Below, piece after piece: positions 1 to 11,610 of a DNA stretch of 64,000 nucleotides. Source of the DNA: Zymoseptoria tritici IPO323 (lineage: Eukaryota; Ascomycota; Dothideomycetes; Mycosphaerellales; Mycosphaerellaceae); the NCBI RefSeq assembly GCF_000219625.1, contig NC_018218.1, positions 2,108,001 through 2,172,000 of the forward strand, in the 5' to 3' direction. Made by a program: the position numbers and the translations under genes. The notes below the pieces were generated by a model that was not told where the DNA came from, ran no database searches, and saw only the letters and a list, made by a program, of their open reading frames with translations. Position 1 is the stretch's first letter. Each line of letters opens with the position of its first letter.

Positions 1-115
1 AGAAGGAGTACCTTAGATGATTGGTGAATCTCATTGATCGCCATGATCAGCTTTCAAGTTTCAGATCCCGACCTCACCTCAACATCACCACCATCAACCA
101 ACTTCGTCCACAAAT

Positions 116-1218
116 ATGCTACTTCCTGTGGAATCTGAAACAGCCACGGCCAACCCGAAGTTCGATGCGCTCTATCGCGATCTGTGCACAAACAAATTGA
201 ATCCTGATGGCTCGACAAAACTTGACGTGAAAGCGCAGAAAGAGCGCGATGCTCTGGCAGATGTAAACACGAAGACCTTAATGCATGATTTGTCGATGAC
301 TCTAGCTTATGGATGATAGGAGCTTAAAAAAGCGCGAGTATCAGTAGCAAGATCAGGGTTGATCAGGGCACATCTGGATACTTTGGCATATCGGGAAGAA
401 GAGCTTCCAAGCGAGGTGCGAAACTGCCCACGATCTCCGAGCACGCGAGGTTGCCTCTGACAGACATACTGCAGCTTCGAGAACTCACCGCGACTATTGC
501 GGCGGCTTTGCAGGCTCAGCTTTCACCAGACGATTTCGACCTTCTGCACGAGGACATAGATAAATTCAAGGCGAGTACTGCGTTCGCACAGCACGACTTT
601 ACTTCGGCTCTCTCTAACTCTTTACAGAACAATGCTCAACCAATCTCAAGACTCATCTCAAAAGCCGCAGCAAAAGACCTGTCAACACTTACCCACCTTG
701 CGACGACATCCGGTCACGATCCAGATATATCTCTAATCTCGTCGCTCAAAAAGTCCAAAGACACAATCTCCGACTCAAGCAACGCCCTGTCCCGACTGCG
801 CTTAGAAATGACCCAAGAAACGCTCACGACTCAGTCACTCTACCGCCAAGCTCTGGAAACCAGCATCCGCATCCTCGAGCAGACAGTCCACGGCTCGCTC
901 TCACGCGGTACGAAAGCGAAAGCTGACTATCTCGCCACCGTAGCCGAAGGAATGGCTCGCAAATTGCAGGTTCAGCAGGGACAATTGACAGCGCAGACGG
1001 CGTCGCCCGAGTTTCAAGCTGCGCTGGAGAGGAAAATGGATGATCTGGAGAAGGAGGGATTGGCACTGAGACGAAAGGGGCGGGAGGCACAGGAGCTGTT
1101 GGCGAGGTATCGCCGCACAGAAGGAATGGAGGAAGTGGCGAGGGAGTTTGCAGAACTTGTGAGGGAGAGGGAGAAGGTCAAAAAAGACATCGAGAGGTTG
1201 GAGGGGGGGAGGAAGTGA
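116..1218 (+). CDS. Coiled-coil protein of unknown function, 3 exons
   Basis: Proposed model is join(116..262,320..415,475..1218), 328 aa. The first intron (263-319, GTAAAC...ATAG) removes the TGA TAG stops. The second (416-474) joins the segment ending EELPSEV to LRELTATIAAAL in frame, so an unspliced reading starting near 451 is not the real start. The protein is hydrophilic and mostly helical. Heptad-rich coiled coil runs from about residue 175 to the end, including ETSIRILEQTVHGSLSR and EEVAREFAELVREREKV. There is no signal peptide, membrane segment or catalytic motif. I take it as a conserved ascomycete protein of unknown function; a structural or microtubule/kinetochore-type role is only a guess. 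The gene is complete in the window. Confidence 0.75.
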
Positions 1219-1869
1219 GCTGTCGTCGTGATGAACAAGGTCCGGTAAATGATCGTTTTCTCCGGCGCCCAACCCCACGGCCATGGACACAAGATTCTTG
1301 CCGATATGTTCTATCGTACAAGGCTGCCTGGAGTGCGATTTGTGGGCAGTTCGAGCAAGCACAGAACCCACAATCGTATCAGTGATCATCGAGAACACTC
1401 GCAGAATCCTTCGATTGAAGTTGGAAACACGTGAGCGACGATGACCATTATCTTCGAACTCTCGACAGAAAATCGACTTGACCTCGGCGGAAAGGATTGG
1501 ACCGCAGCAAATGAACCAAGCCCATCGAGATACTTGATATGCATCCGAAGGAAATTCCTTCAACCACGGCGATTCCCTTTACCCAGACCGAGCATACTCA
1601 TGCGACCCTGAGCACGCATAGTTAGAGGCACGACCAGCCAGCTTGCCGTCCGATCAGACATCAGCTAATTCACCCCTCAATTTCGCCCATCTCGTCTACT
1701 CATTCCCACATCAGACCCCTCCGTCCCACATGTCTCTTTGTGCCTTATTGCTGCCAGCTTTTCCATGCATGCCGTTCTCGCTGGTATCGTCTCATTCAGT
1801 ACCCAGAGGTTCCATATGCATCCACAGTTAAATTTCAAGCCGGCAGAGTTTTCGAGCGGGCGGAAGTTG
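1219..1869. other. Intergenic, no gene seen
   Basis: This stretch separates two convergent genes. Short open frames are present on both strands but none has family resemblance, plausible splicing or a codon pattern like its neighbours. I see no RNA gene or repeat. Confidence 0.6.
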
Positions 1870-3438
1870 CTAGTCTTGTTTGGAAGGTCCATCGCGTGAA
1901 ATGGCTGGCATGGACTGACAGCTCCACTGAGACCAAAACAGATTCGCCGCGGCTGGCTTGCCGCGCTGTGCATGCTCCAAGCGCCGGTAAGTGTCTTCTC
2001 CCGCTTTGTCATGCAGCAGCTCAATCCACACTATTCGTTGCAGATGACTCCTGACTTCCGTCCAAAGACTACCGCCGGTCGTTTCCTGCCACGCTTTCCT
2101 AATCCATGGTTCCGAAGTACCCGTCACAGTAAAGGATGCTACCATTAACGTCCACACGTGTAGAGCGTGGTATTGAGGGATTGATCCGATGCCAGACTCT
2201 TTGTATGCGGCTTCGACTTTTGCGGCAATCCAGCGATACGATATGATATGTCCCGGAGCTCTGAAGGTGGTCGTCATGAGAGCTAGCAGGGCAAATCGCA
2301 ATAATTCTTCGATGGGGTTCATGAGTTGACCCTCGAGACAGAACAGACGGGACTGAAGAGAATTGAGTTGCCATTGGAAGCCGGCCGGATTGTGGCGGCC
2401 AAACACCAGCCTGTTACGGTTTACCCTCAAAGCGACGTACTGAAAATCGCGGAACAGCGTCGCGAAGTGATCGTTCCAGTATAGAGGCGGCTCGTAGAGG
2501 TTGTCCGGAAGAGGCGTATACGGGACAGACACGACGCTTTCCCATTTCACATGCGGGTGGGGAAAGAATCGCTCTTTGCCTACACTCAGTGCCCAGATAA
2601 GGTCGATGCTGAGATGTACAGATCAGCACATGGTGCGATATTCGGCTTGCATCGGAGAGATCTCCTCTTACCGATCGAGTTTGAAGTGTAGACTTGGTCT
2701 AGCTTCCAGAAACTTCATGCCGCCTCTCATTCGAGTGATGCTTTGCAGACCCTTGAGATGCGCAGCGGCGGCGGACCAATCTTCGAATGTCATGGCCACC
2801 AATGCGAGGTTGATGACCACGTACATCATCGATTCATCTTCGTGGCTGTTTGGTCGAGGTATCCTTTCTTGCAGCTGGGACACAGCTTTGGACAGGTGGA
2901 AAGCTGTTTCGCAACTTGGGGTCTTGTCTCCATGAAATGTCCGACGGTCTCGCAGGGCGTACTCGGTGCAGAGCATGGACCGCAAAAAAGCGCTGTCGGC
3001 GAAGAGGTATTTCAAGGACTCGGATTCGATACAGTTGAGATCCAGGCAGCGGTCTAGTGGTGTCAAAGTCCGATCACAGACATTGTGTGCAAAGGCACGC
3101 AGAAGATGCGCTTTTGCCTCATTACCAATCTGGAGATCGGTAAAACAGACAAGTGCTAGATCGTTCGGCCGGATCAACAGTGGGTGCTGCGGCGCGGGTC
3201 CGGCGTGCTGGGCAAGCTGTGGTTCGTTCTCCCGTTCTGTGGCCTGCTCTCGTGACAGAGTCGGTATTGCACAGCCTCCTGTCGCTTTCTCTTGACCTGG
3301 CTTTCCCCGAAGTCTCACGGATCGGCGAGAATTGGGCTGCACATTCTTGCCTTGCATGCAACGACTGCGTATCTGCAGACTTTTGCCGGGCTTGAGGCAC
3401 GACACCGGATCAGAGGTCACGAATTCGAAATTGGTCAT
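1870..3438 (-). CDS. Fungal transcription-factor-like protein without Zn2Cys6 cluster
   Basis: Model is complement(join(1870..2608,2672..3438)), 501 aa. The 63-nt intron (2609-2671) has GTAAG donor and CTCAG acceptor and joins the LHFKLDR end to IDLIWALSVGKERFF in frame. The start at MTNFEFV (3438) is preferred over an ATG seven codons upstream (3459). The layout is a basic, Ser/Arg/Gln-rich N-terminus with no CX2CX6C cluster, then a long helical region (about residues 120-480) of the fungal-specific transcription factor type (Fungal_trans_2/DUF3468-like). The helical part includes EDESMMYVVINLALV and RGGMKFLEARPSLHF. Proteins of this class are common in Pezizomycotina and usually lack the DNA-binding cluster, so direct DNA binding should not be assumed. 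Confidence 0.7.
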
Positions 3439-4430
3439 GGTCAGGTGAGCATGAAGCAACCGCGTCCGTGAAACAATACTGTCCAGGCTGTTATCCCTTC
3501 ACGGATAAGTCCTCTTTTTGTTGCGACCTGCGGAAGTCGAGGGGAGACCGAACAAGCTGACATCTTCGCTTGGGAAGCCAAGTCGGAGCTGAGAAGAGGT
3601 AGGATGCCAAAACATGCAAGTAAGACCTACTTGGCATGCATTTCGAAACAGGCTGCCATCGACCAGAGCGCTGTCCTGTTCAGGACTGCCCTGCGCCACG
3701 GTCCAGTATGTTCTCCGTTGAGTGGGTCACCCTTCCTCTTTCGAACCTCGCGTGCTGGAGGCTGAATCGCCCCAACTGAGGACCACGAGCCCCATATTAC
3801 TGCTTCTGGGCGTTTGGACAGCTCCCCGACCGAGGGCATGGCCTGCTACGCAATTCATCGGTTATCTTTGTGAGGAAAGGAAGAAGGAACAAAAGCAACG
3901 CAGGGAGACAACACCAACCCACAAAGCCGGAGCCGAGCCCGATGCACATGACTAAGCATACTGCACTCCAGCTCCCTGCAGCTGCCGTCCATTCCGTCGA
4001 CGCCAACAAACAACAACTCTCCAATACGAGTCGCATCTCCGCTCTTCATGCTGACGTCTCGCACAACCAGATCGGCGCTGTGATGCCCTGAGTGCACGCT
4101 CCCGCGTTGGACAGGTTCTAATTGCGAAATGCGAACCCGAATGGAGTCGCAGGATCCATCTGACTTCAACGTGTGCATCTGCGGCTCATCGTCCTCACAA
4201 TGTGCGCAGCAGAGCAGCCAGACTGATGACTGCTTTGAGACTCTCTGCGTGCGATAAAGCATCCAGGTAGGAAGGCGACGTTTGTGAAGTTGGTACATAT
4301 AGGACCACTTTCCAGATCTCCGGGCGATGCCATCACCATCACATTTCACCTCCTCCCTGAACACGCCCACATGAAGATGTTCTCACCGAAGCTGCCAATG
4401 CATCCAAAATTTGCTTCCAGTCACCGAGCA
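3439..4430. other. Intergenic, divergent promoter region
   Basis: This lies between a minus-strand gene and a plus-strand GMC oxidoreductase that diverge from here, so it should hold both promoters. No convincing ORF or RNA is visible. An upstream in-frame ATG for the GMC gene lies at 4371. Confidence 0.5.
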
Positions 4431-6596
4431 ATGGCTCTCTCTACTCTCTGTGCGTCCCTAACCTTCCTTGCAAGTGTGCCGATCATCGCGGCTTCGCCTT
4501 CGCCATATGGGTCCACGAATGCGACCCAGGAGTTCGACTACATTGTCATCGGATCGGGTCCTGGAGGGGGTTCTCTCGCGTACGTATGCATATGGCATGG
4601 ATTGCTTTGTGCTTGTGCTGACTGCAATTTCAGTGCCAATCTAGCAATCAGTGGACAATCAGTTCTCCTCGTTGAAGCTGGCGGAGACTCCTCTGATGAC
4701 TTCCTCGAGCAAATTCCTAGCCTTTCTGCACGGGCTGCAGAAAATCCTCCGCATTCTTGGGCATTCTTCGTCGAACACTATCAGAACGAAACACAGGCTC
4801 GGAGGGATCCAAAGTATGCGTATACGATGGCCAACGGGTCGTACTACGTTGGCCTTGATCCGCCTGCCGATGCAGAGCCGTAAGTCTTCCTAGTTCCGTC
4901 CAGAGCATAGGCGATCAAGCACCTAACATCATTCTCTTTTCCAGCGCGGGAATGCTCTACCCGCGTGGTGCCACTCTTGGCGGTAGCTCTCAAGTCAATG
5001 CCATGAACTTCGCATGGGCACCGGACAACGAGTGGGATTACATCGCCAACCTCACTGGAGACGATACGTGGAACCACAAGAACATGAGACGACATCTTGC
5101 CAATCTCGAAAATTGTACCTATATTCCTTTGGGAACAGATGGTCATGGTTTCGACGGACCTCTTAAGGTCAGTGTTCCTTGCATAAGTAAAAACGGAACT
5201 CCTGCTGAACAAAGACAGTCAAGTTGGTCCGATGCCAGGTCTGCTCTGTTGTCACCAAACTCTGCTTCCTATGTGGCGGCGATGTTCCAGGAAGTCGAAG
5301 GCATCGACATTGACAGTACCGACCTTGAGGGCATGATTGAGCTCATGCATCGCGACTTCAATCGAGTGGACAACGATCGCTATCAAGCCCCATCAATCTT
5401 TGCTGTTCCTCTCGCGGTCGACACCACCACCGGAAGTCGAAGCAGTATTGCAAAGCACATCAACAGCGTCACTGAGACCGGCCATCCCCTGACGCTTAGT
5501 CTACACTCACTTGCGACGAAGGTGTTGTTCGAAGAAGACGACGACAAGCCAAAGGCAATTGGAGTCGAGTACATGACTGGTGACGCGCTCTATTCCGCCG
5601 ACCAGCGATACAACGGAGAGCACGTACCAGAGCTCAAGACAGCGGGAGCCAGAAAGGAGGTCATTGTTGCTGGCGGAACCTTCAACACACCGCAGATCCT
5701 GAAGCTCAGTGGGATTGGGCCACGCAAAGAGCTGGAGAATATGGACATCCCGGTGCTTGTCGATCTGCCTGCAGTGGTACGTTGCCCCATCGTGATGTCC
5801 AAAAATTATACGTCAAGGCACTCAGCTCACGTCTCGATCAGGGGAGCTTCATGCAAGACAATTATGAAGCACGGGTTCATATCACTGCCGATGAGCCCTG
5901 GACAACCTACAACCCCTTTGCCAACTGTACTTTAACGTTCACCGCCACGGATCCCTGCTTCAACGACTGGGAAACCAGCGGGTCCGGACCTTATGCGGGA
6001 GCCTACGGCACGCTCTTCATGACACAGAAAAGCAGCGTCAGCTGGGACCAAGACGCCGATCTATTCTGGCTCAGTGTCGCCGGCTATGGCGACTCCGGCT
6101 TCTATCCTGGCTTCTCCAGTCGCCAGCTAGGCCGAACGACTGGATTACCTCCATTGTCCGGATGCAGACCGCCAATCCGTCCGGTACAGTCACACTTCGC
6201 TCCGAAGACCCGAGGCAGGCGCCCGAGATTCAATTCAACTACTTTGCCGAGAACCGAGAGACAGATCTCCGAGCCATAGCTGATGGCATTGACCTCGCGC
6301 TGCGTGTCTACAATAACACCGGCATTCCATGGACTCAGCTCTCTCCCGATCCAGCCATCGATGTGGAACAAGCAATCATGGACGAGGCTTTCGGCCACCA
6401 TGCAACGTCCACCTGCCGAATGGGTCCTGCCGGCGATCCAAACTATTGTGTCGATTCGAAGTTCCGCGTCAACGGTGTCAGCGGCCTCCGCGTCGTGGAT
6501 GCCTCTGTGTTACCGAGAGTGCCCGGTGCGTTCCCGAATGGGCCGACGTTTGCCATTTCACGAAAGGCCTTCGAAGTCATTCTGGAAAGTGAGTAG
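4431..6596 (+). pseudogene. Secreted GMC oxidoreductase (aryl-alcohol oxidase/choline dehydrogenase type), one frameshift
   Basis: Exons are 4431-4579, 4634-4879, 4945-5167, 5219-5776 and 5842-6596. The N-terminus is signal-peptide-like (MALSTLCASLTFLASVPIIA). It is followed by the FAD-binding motif VIGSGPGGGSLA, the GMC signature around YPRGATLGGSSQVNAMN, and the second signature around GGTFNTPQILKLSGIGP. Near the C-terminus the active-site block HHATSTCRMGP and the FPNGPTFAI segment are present. All splice joins restore family sequence. Near 6121-6132 the frame must shift: the reading ending SSRQ continues one frame over at PNDWITSIVRMQTANPSG, with no intron large enough to explain it. One missing base would account for it. 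The protein would be about 610 aa if the frame were intact. Either the gene is freshly broken or the assembly has a single-base error. It would be a secreted flavoenzyme oxidising alcohols. Confidence 0.8.
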
Positions 6597-7423
6597 GTAC
6601 GCAGACACCGTGGGTGGTTTCGAAATTGGAGCACCGTGAGCAAAATGGGTCATTGTCCTTGTACACTAAGCGGAGTGAACGTTGTGACCACATGCAAATG
6701 ACTAAAGCCCCATGCAAAAATTGTTACGAAGAAACAAGGCCTCAGCAGCCGATATCTCGACTTCCAAGCACAGAAGGACGATGAAGATGGTAACGTCCCT
6801 CCGTACTGCCACGCATGGTCTGCCCCTGAAACGCTGCCATCAGCCTTCGTAAAAGTGTGGTGATAACGTCAGTGAAGTCTCGTCGTCGAATCTCGGGGAA
6901 GTTGCATTCCGCTTGTGTCACGCATGCTCGGTGCCTCATCAGCTGCCGTTATTGCCCGGCGAGCGTGATAATCATCTCATTGCTATCCAACATCGTGCCA
7001 ATTGGGAGGTCCGTGGTGTTGTAAATTTGCTTCTTGACCCAAAGTCATGTTCATCTAAATCGATGACAGCCGATGTTGTCGTGTGTTCTACATTCAGGCA
7101 TGAGTGTGACATTTGTTTGAAGTCCCAGGTGGAGGTTCCTTGCAATTATATTGCTTCCATCACCGTGTCTGCTCTCGAGGAATCGTCGTGCTGACAGATC
7201 CCGTCCAGATGAGACTGATGGCTTTCTCCGCTGCAGCGTGACGGTATGAATTGTCAAGGCTCATGGCAGTGTCTTGATCTTGAAGCGAGCATTCTTTGTT
7301 ATTTGCGAGGCTGGACCGATGTTGCCACAGGCGGTGAGCGAAGTCGCTGTTAAGGAAACCCGGAGGATTGAAATCCAGTGATGCAGCAATGATCATACGA
7401 TGGCCGATATCGACCTAATGTAT
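6597..7423. other. Intergenic, no gene seen
   Basis: This lies between two convergent genes. The short ORFs on both strands show no recognisable family features. Confidence 0.6.
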
Positions 7424-7888
7424 CTAGAAGTCCGTAACCCTTCCATTGTAACTCCAGTCTCCAGCAACGCCCCATCTCAGCGGCTCGTTCTTGGGTCCTC
7501 CAACCTCGCCCGTCTTGGGATTTGTATCGCCCTTGAACTCAGGCGCGGCTCCTCGCCTCACATTCGGGTGTAGTTCCTCTCCATCTCCTTGCGCCGCAAC
7601 TCGTGCTCTTTCCCGTACTTGCTCCAACATCTCGGCTGCGGTGGGAGCTTTCGCTGATGCTTCGTGAGTGGCCGAGTCCTTTACCTCGCTGGACTCGGCT
7701 TGCCGCGGTGTGCTGAATGCGCCGGTGGATTGTTGCTGGAGCTTCTCGAATAGCTCTTGCTCTTCCTTGGGGAGTCGTGGTGGGGCGGGTCCGGGGGACC
7801 ATGATGATCTTGTCGTAGCAGACGATGTGAAGGCGCGGATTGAGCAATCGAAGCGCATGGCGCGCAGAGAACGCACTGTGGTTTGCAT
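7424..7888 (-). CDS. SDH8: Succinate dehydrogenase assembly factor 4 (SDHAF4/Sdh8, DUF1674)
   Basis: Single exon, 154 aa. The N-terminus is Arg/Ser-rich with few acidic residues, as in mitochondrial presequences (MQTTVRSLRAMRFDCSIRAF). The C-terminus carries the DUF1674 hallmark GDTNPKTGEVGGPKNEPLRW followed by DWSYNGRVTDF. The family acts in the mitochondrial matrix, binding flavinylated Sdh1 before it joins Sdh2 and protecting it from autoxidation. In this copy the final motif has a few extra residues (GVAG) between LRW and DWSYNGR. The middle region is Ala/Glu-rich linker. Confidence 0.92.
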   Translation of the reverse strand: MQTTVRSLRAMRFDCSIRAFTSSATTRSSWSPGPAPPRLPKEEQELFEKLQQQSTGAFSTPRQAESSEVKDSATHEASAKAPTAAEMLEQVRERARVAAQGDGEELHPNVRRGAAPEFKGDTNPKTGEVGGPKNEPLRWGVAGDWSYNGRVTDF

Positions 7889-8912
7889 GACTGCTGCTGT
7901 GATTCTGGAAGCAAAGTGTGGTGATGGTGGTCGAGGATGTTACAAGAGAAATCGTTGACGCAATGCTGCTATTCATAATGGAAGTTGTTCTGGCCCCCAA
8001 GCGAGGCGAAAGGGACTGATCGGCGCCACTTCTTTGTTTCCGTGGGAGTTATTCCCGAAAATTCACTTCACCTCCTCCTGTTCAACGTTCGTTTCCTTGC
8101 ACGTCTTCTGCTCCGCGAGCTCTCTTCGTGCATTCATGTTGCTGCGTGGCGGCAATACGATATGCCAGGTTGGTGTGCTAGCTGTCGCGGACGATGGGAC
8201 GGAAGTATGTACAAGAGCTGAAAAAAGGCATCACTTCACTTGATGTGAGCCTCGACTGCGATACGCAATTCTCGTGCGATGCATAAGATGCAGCGGTCAG
8301 GTAAGCAAAGTCTCACTTTCTCGATATCACTTTCGATATCTTCATCACATCATGTGAAAGGCATGCGGTCTGTGTAGATATGTGAGTACACGGCTTTTCT
8401 TGCTCTGTTCCAGCTTCTTGCTCGCGACATCAACCTCGACTTGGAGACCTGGCACGAACTTCACTCCTCAGCCTGAACTTTCTCCCTTCCCTTCCCTTCC
8501 CTCCCACCATCTCTTGCATCCGGTCACGAACAAACCTCGCTGTGGAGTCAACACCAAATCCATATTTCTCGTCGCCCGTGATCTCGACCTCGACCACCAC
8601 TGAACGCCAGTCTCTACGCCGCTCCACTTTCAATCTTTCACTGGACTTGGCATCGCAAACGCTCTCCGCGAGAAGGCACCAAATTTGCCAGCGACACCGA
8701 CGACAACATCGATTGAGCCGATCCGCTGTTTGCGACCTTTCAATACGTCACAGCGTCGTCGGGAAGAAGCCTCAAGCGCGTCGCTGCAATTCCTCATCCG
8801 AATCTGATTATTGAAAGAGAACGTCTCTGTCTCTACACCCCCATCGCCATCTCAGCAAGATCCTGCCACTCCTGGCTCATACTTCACCACCTTGAGACCA
8901 CTGGCAGACATC
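7889..8912. other. Intergenic, divergent promoters
   Basis: This is a divergent region between SDH8 (minus) and the P450-like gene (plus). Pyrimidine-rich tracts near 8470-8515 look like a leader of the plus-strand gene. The open frame continues upstream of 8913 in the P450-like frame but has no ATG, so it is treated as 5' UTR. Confidence 0.45.
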
Positions 8913-10132
8913 ATGAGCACCGCCTGTTCGTTCTTTCGACGTCTCTTCAACTGGATTCCAGGCCCAGCCATTGCAAAATTCACCAGGTTTTGGGCGACCT
9001 CGCACCATCTCGACGGTTCTTACGACGAAACTGTCCAGGAGCTGCACCTCCGCCACGGTAAGATATTTGCTCCTCTTTCTGTGGAACGTTTGCTAACCTC
9101 CCTAGGATCCCTTGTTCAAGTCGGCCCTACACTTTACAGCTTGAGCGATCAAGAGTACTTTGACACCTTGTACGATCTCGAAGCCGGCTCGTATTCCGCA
9201 GCTCCGGCGGCCGTATCCTCCTTTCAACAGCTCCTGATGTCGAACATTTTTCGCAACGAACACCTCATCGATGCCTGCAATGAGAAGCTCTTTGCTTTCT
9301 TTACCCACTCTGCGCAGATCGGAGCACCGATCAACCTGTCCAACATTATCGCACGATACGCCTACGATGTCATGATCGCCACTACAACTGGTCAGCCTGC
9401 GGGTTTCCTCGATACCGAGCCTGACCCGGCCAAGGTTGACCGCGCACTGAAAGACTGGAGATTCTACGCCATACTTTACGGCTCATATTTGAGATACCAC
9501 CCGATCATTGCAGCCGTGCGAAAATTCTGCGGGATGGATAAGATAGCTCAAGACGAGCGGTTCAAAATGACGCCAGAAGCAGCACAGCCATCAGAGTCCA
9601 CGGACGAGCAGCCTACCCACGCCAAACATGGTACAAAGACTTCTGCAGCACCCATCGAAGCTCGCATTGCTTTGTCACTTGCAGGTGCAGATCCAACGAT
9701 GTCTCTTATACTCAAAGCCATTCAGCAAATGTTCACCGAGGAGGGCTTGTTGGACAGATTGCGTGACGAGATCACAGCGGCCGACCTGTCTTACCCAATA
9801 CCTTTCCAGCAACTCATTTCAAGAAAAGATCGCCTGCCACTCATGCTTGGCCTGCTATTGGACTGCTTGCACGCACAAAGCGGCAGAGCTGCAAAAGCAT
9901 ACACTGTACCAAAGGCCGGTATATCCATAGGCAATGCCGAAGTGCCCGAAGGTGTGAGTACTACCGCAACCCTGCCATCTGTCTCTTCAATCACTCACTG
10001 ACTGACCAAATTCAATAGGCCACCATACTCCTCGAGCCGACTCCCATCCCGCACGTCAATCCGCCAGAGCTTGGTGGTGACCGGTGGCTGAACAGCTCGC
10101 TAGCGCCAGACTTGAAACACCATCTATTCGCT
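8913..10132 (+). pseudogene. Cytochrome P450-like gene lacking ExxR and the haem-binding end
   Basis: Exons are 8913-9057, 9106-9953 and 10019-about 10132, followed by a GTAAGT donor-like site. The order resembles fungal P450s: membrane-proximal start, RFWATSHHLDGSYDETVQ, HLRHG/SLVQVGPTLYSL, the region ending NIIARYAYDVMIATTTGQ, an I-helix-like ARIALSLAGADPTM, and a beta-sheet segment NAEVPEG joined to ATILLEPTPIPHVNP. Where the K-helix ExxR is expected the sequence reads LPLMLGLLLDCLHAQ, so the Glu/Arg pair is absent. No FGxGxRxCxG haem-thiolate loop is found before the next gene at 10375. As drawn it cannot be a normal mono-oxygenase. It may be a decaying P450 or, less likely, a retained non-catalytic P450-like protein. 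Confidence 0.65.
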
Positions 10133-10374
10133 GTAAGTCTACCCCATTGGCCCAAAACGCCGTTTGCACTGCGAAAACATCGTATTGTCGAGGAAAGAAC
10201 TACCCTATTGTGGAGCGATTTCCCTTCCTATTGTGAGAAAAGAGCACACATACTATATCTTCCACCGTCTCGTCCTCTTCCCCATCCTCCTCTCTTTCCA
10301 TCTCATCCCAACCAAGCTAATCACTTCGAACACCAAAGCACAACATCACCAACAACGACGGAAACTCCATCACG

Positions 10375-11227
10375 ATGTTCCAAGTCCTCCTCGGCCTCAA
10401 GACGTGCATTCACCTGGCGTCGAATTTCTCTCTCCGCGAAGTGGCCACCATGCCGTGGTCTGTCTCCGTCACCATCAGCATGGTCGACAAGAGCGTCGAG
10501 AGAGACGAAGTATGTTCATCCTCTCCTCACCTTCAGGATGACATTGCTAACGTGTGAAAAGGGTCACGTGCTGCGCGCGGTGAACCAGTCTCTCCGCTCC
10601 TCTCTCTTCCGTCGCTCTCTACCCGCTCCGCGCATCTCCGTCTCTGCCCCGGCCGACGACCCCCTGCCCATCACTCCGGAGTCCGCCGCAGAGTTCGTCT
10701 CGGCCCTCCCCTCCAAAATCGTCGTCAAGCTCCCGCCGGCCTCTCCCTCCGTCTCTGCCCCTGTCGTCGCCGCCATGCCATCAAAGGCGGCGACAGCGGC
10801 GGAGACGGTTCCTGCCTCCCGTGGCCGCTCCGCCCGTGGTCCTCGCGCTCGCCGTCCCGGCCGCAAGGTCGACTCGCGCCTCGCCCACCTGCAAGCGACC
10901 CAGCCAAGCAGCTCCTGGGTATCATTCGGCGGCGCCGCCGCTCAGCAGGCCGGCAGCTTCGCAACTCCCGAAGCTCTCGAGGAGCGCCGCAAGAAGGTCG
11001 CCGATCGGGAGAACGCCTCACCACCACAGCAGCGAACTTTCACCGAGAGCTGGGCGCCGGGCAAGCCGACCAAGAAGATGATCGAGTTGAAGAAGACGAC
11101 CGACGAAGCTCAGGCAAAGGCGGCGGAGAGCAAGCCAATGGCTGCCACGTTCGTACCACCACATCTCCGAGCCGCGGCGAAGGCCAAGGCCGAGAAGGAA
11201 GCCTCAAACAACGAGCCGAGCACATGA
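10375..11227 (+). CDS. Conserved basic low-complexity protein of unknown function
   Basis: Model is join(10375..10509,10562..11227), 266 aa. The 52-nt intron has GTATGT donor and GAAAAG acceptor with a GCTAAC branch-like box. The N-terminus is short and hydrophobic. The middle is Pro/Ala/Ser-rich with Arg-Gly-rich stretches (SRGRSARGPRARRPGRK). The C-terminus is charged and contains SSSWVSFGG, TFTESWAPGKPTKKMIELK and ATFVPPHLRAAAKAKAEKE; the last resembles translation-factor and RNA-binding tails (VPPHLR). The RG-rich part would suit nucleic-acid binding, but no domain is recognisable. A longer plus-strand open frame running into this gene from 10112 is accidental. Confidence 0.55.
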
Positions 11228-11610
11228 TCATATCCGCTCTCACATCACACAACATCTCCACACCGGTCCCGACACATCACATCACCGACACGACCTCACC
11301 GCGACTACTTTGCTTCATACACTTTGTGACTGCTTGCGTCCTTGATCACGAACTTTCTGCGACGGAACGGAAATGTCACCACATGGAAGGATGACTTTTG
11401 GGAGTTCACGGATATCAGGATTACACGGGCTGGAATGGAAAAGCCACCAGGGCGGCCAAAGATTGCGGAAAATTCCCATAGCTTTGCCTCAGACCGCCAG
11501 ATATCACGACGCAGATCGAGAAATGAGACACACATGACACGCAACTGTTCACATCACCGTCGTTGATATCGTGATATTCTCCATGCAATTGACAAAATTG
11601 CCCTGCTACA
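11228..11610. other. Intergenic between convergent genes
   Basis: No gene or structured element recognised. It presumably holds the 3' UTRs of both convergent genes. Confidence 0.5.

Noticed and set aside
10112..11227. Long plus-strand frame apparently fusing the P450-like tail to the next gene
   Set aside because: The middle is untranslated leader and intron sequence; a good GTATGT...AAAAG intron and an ATG at 10375 give a simpler separate gene.
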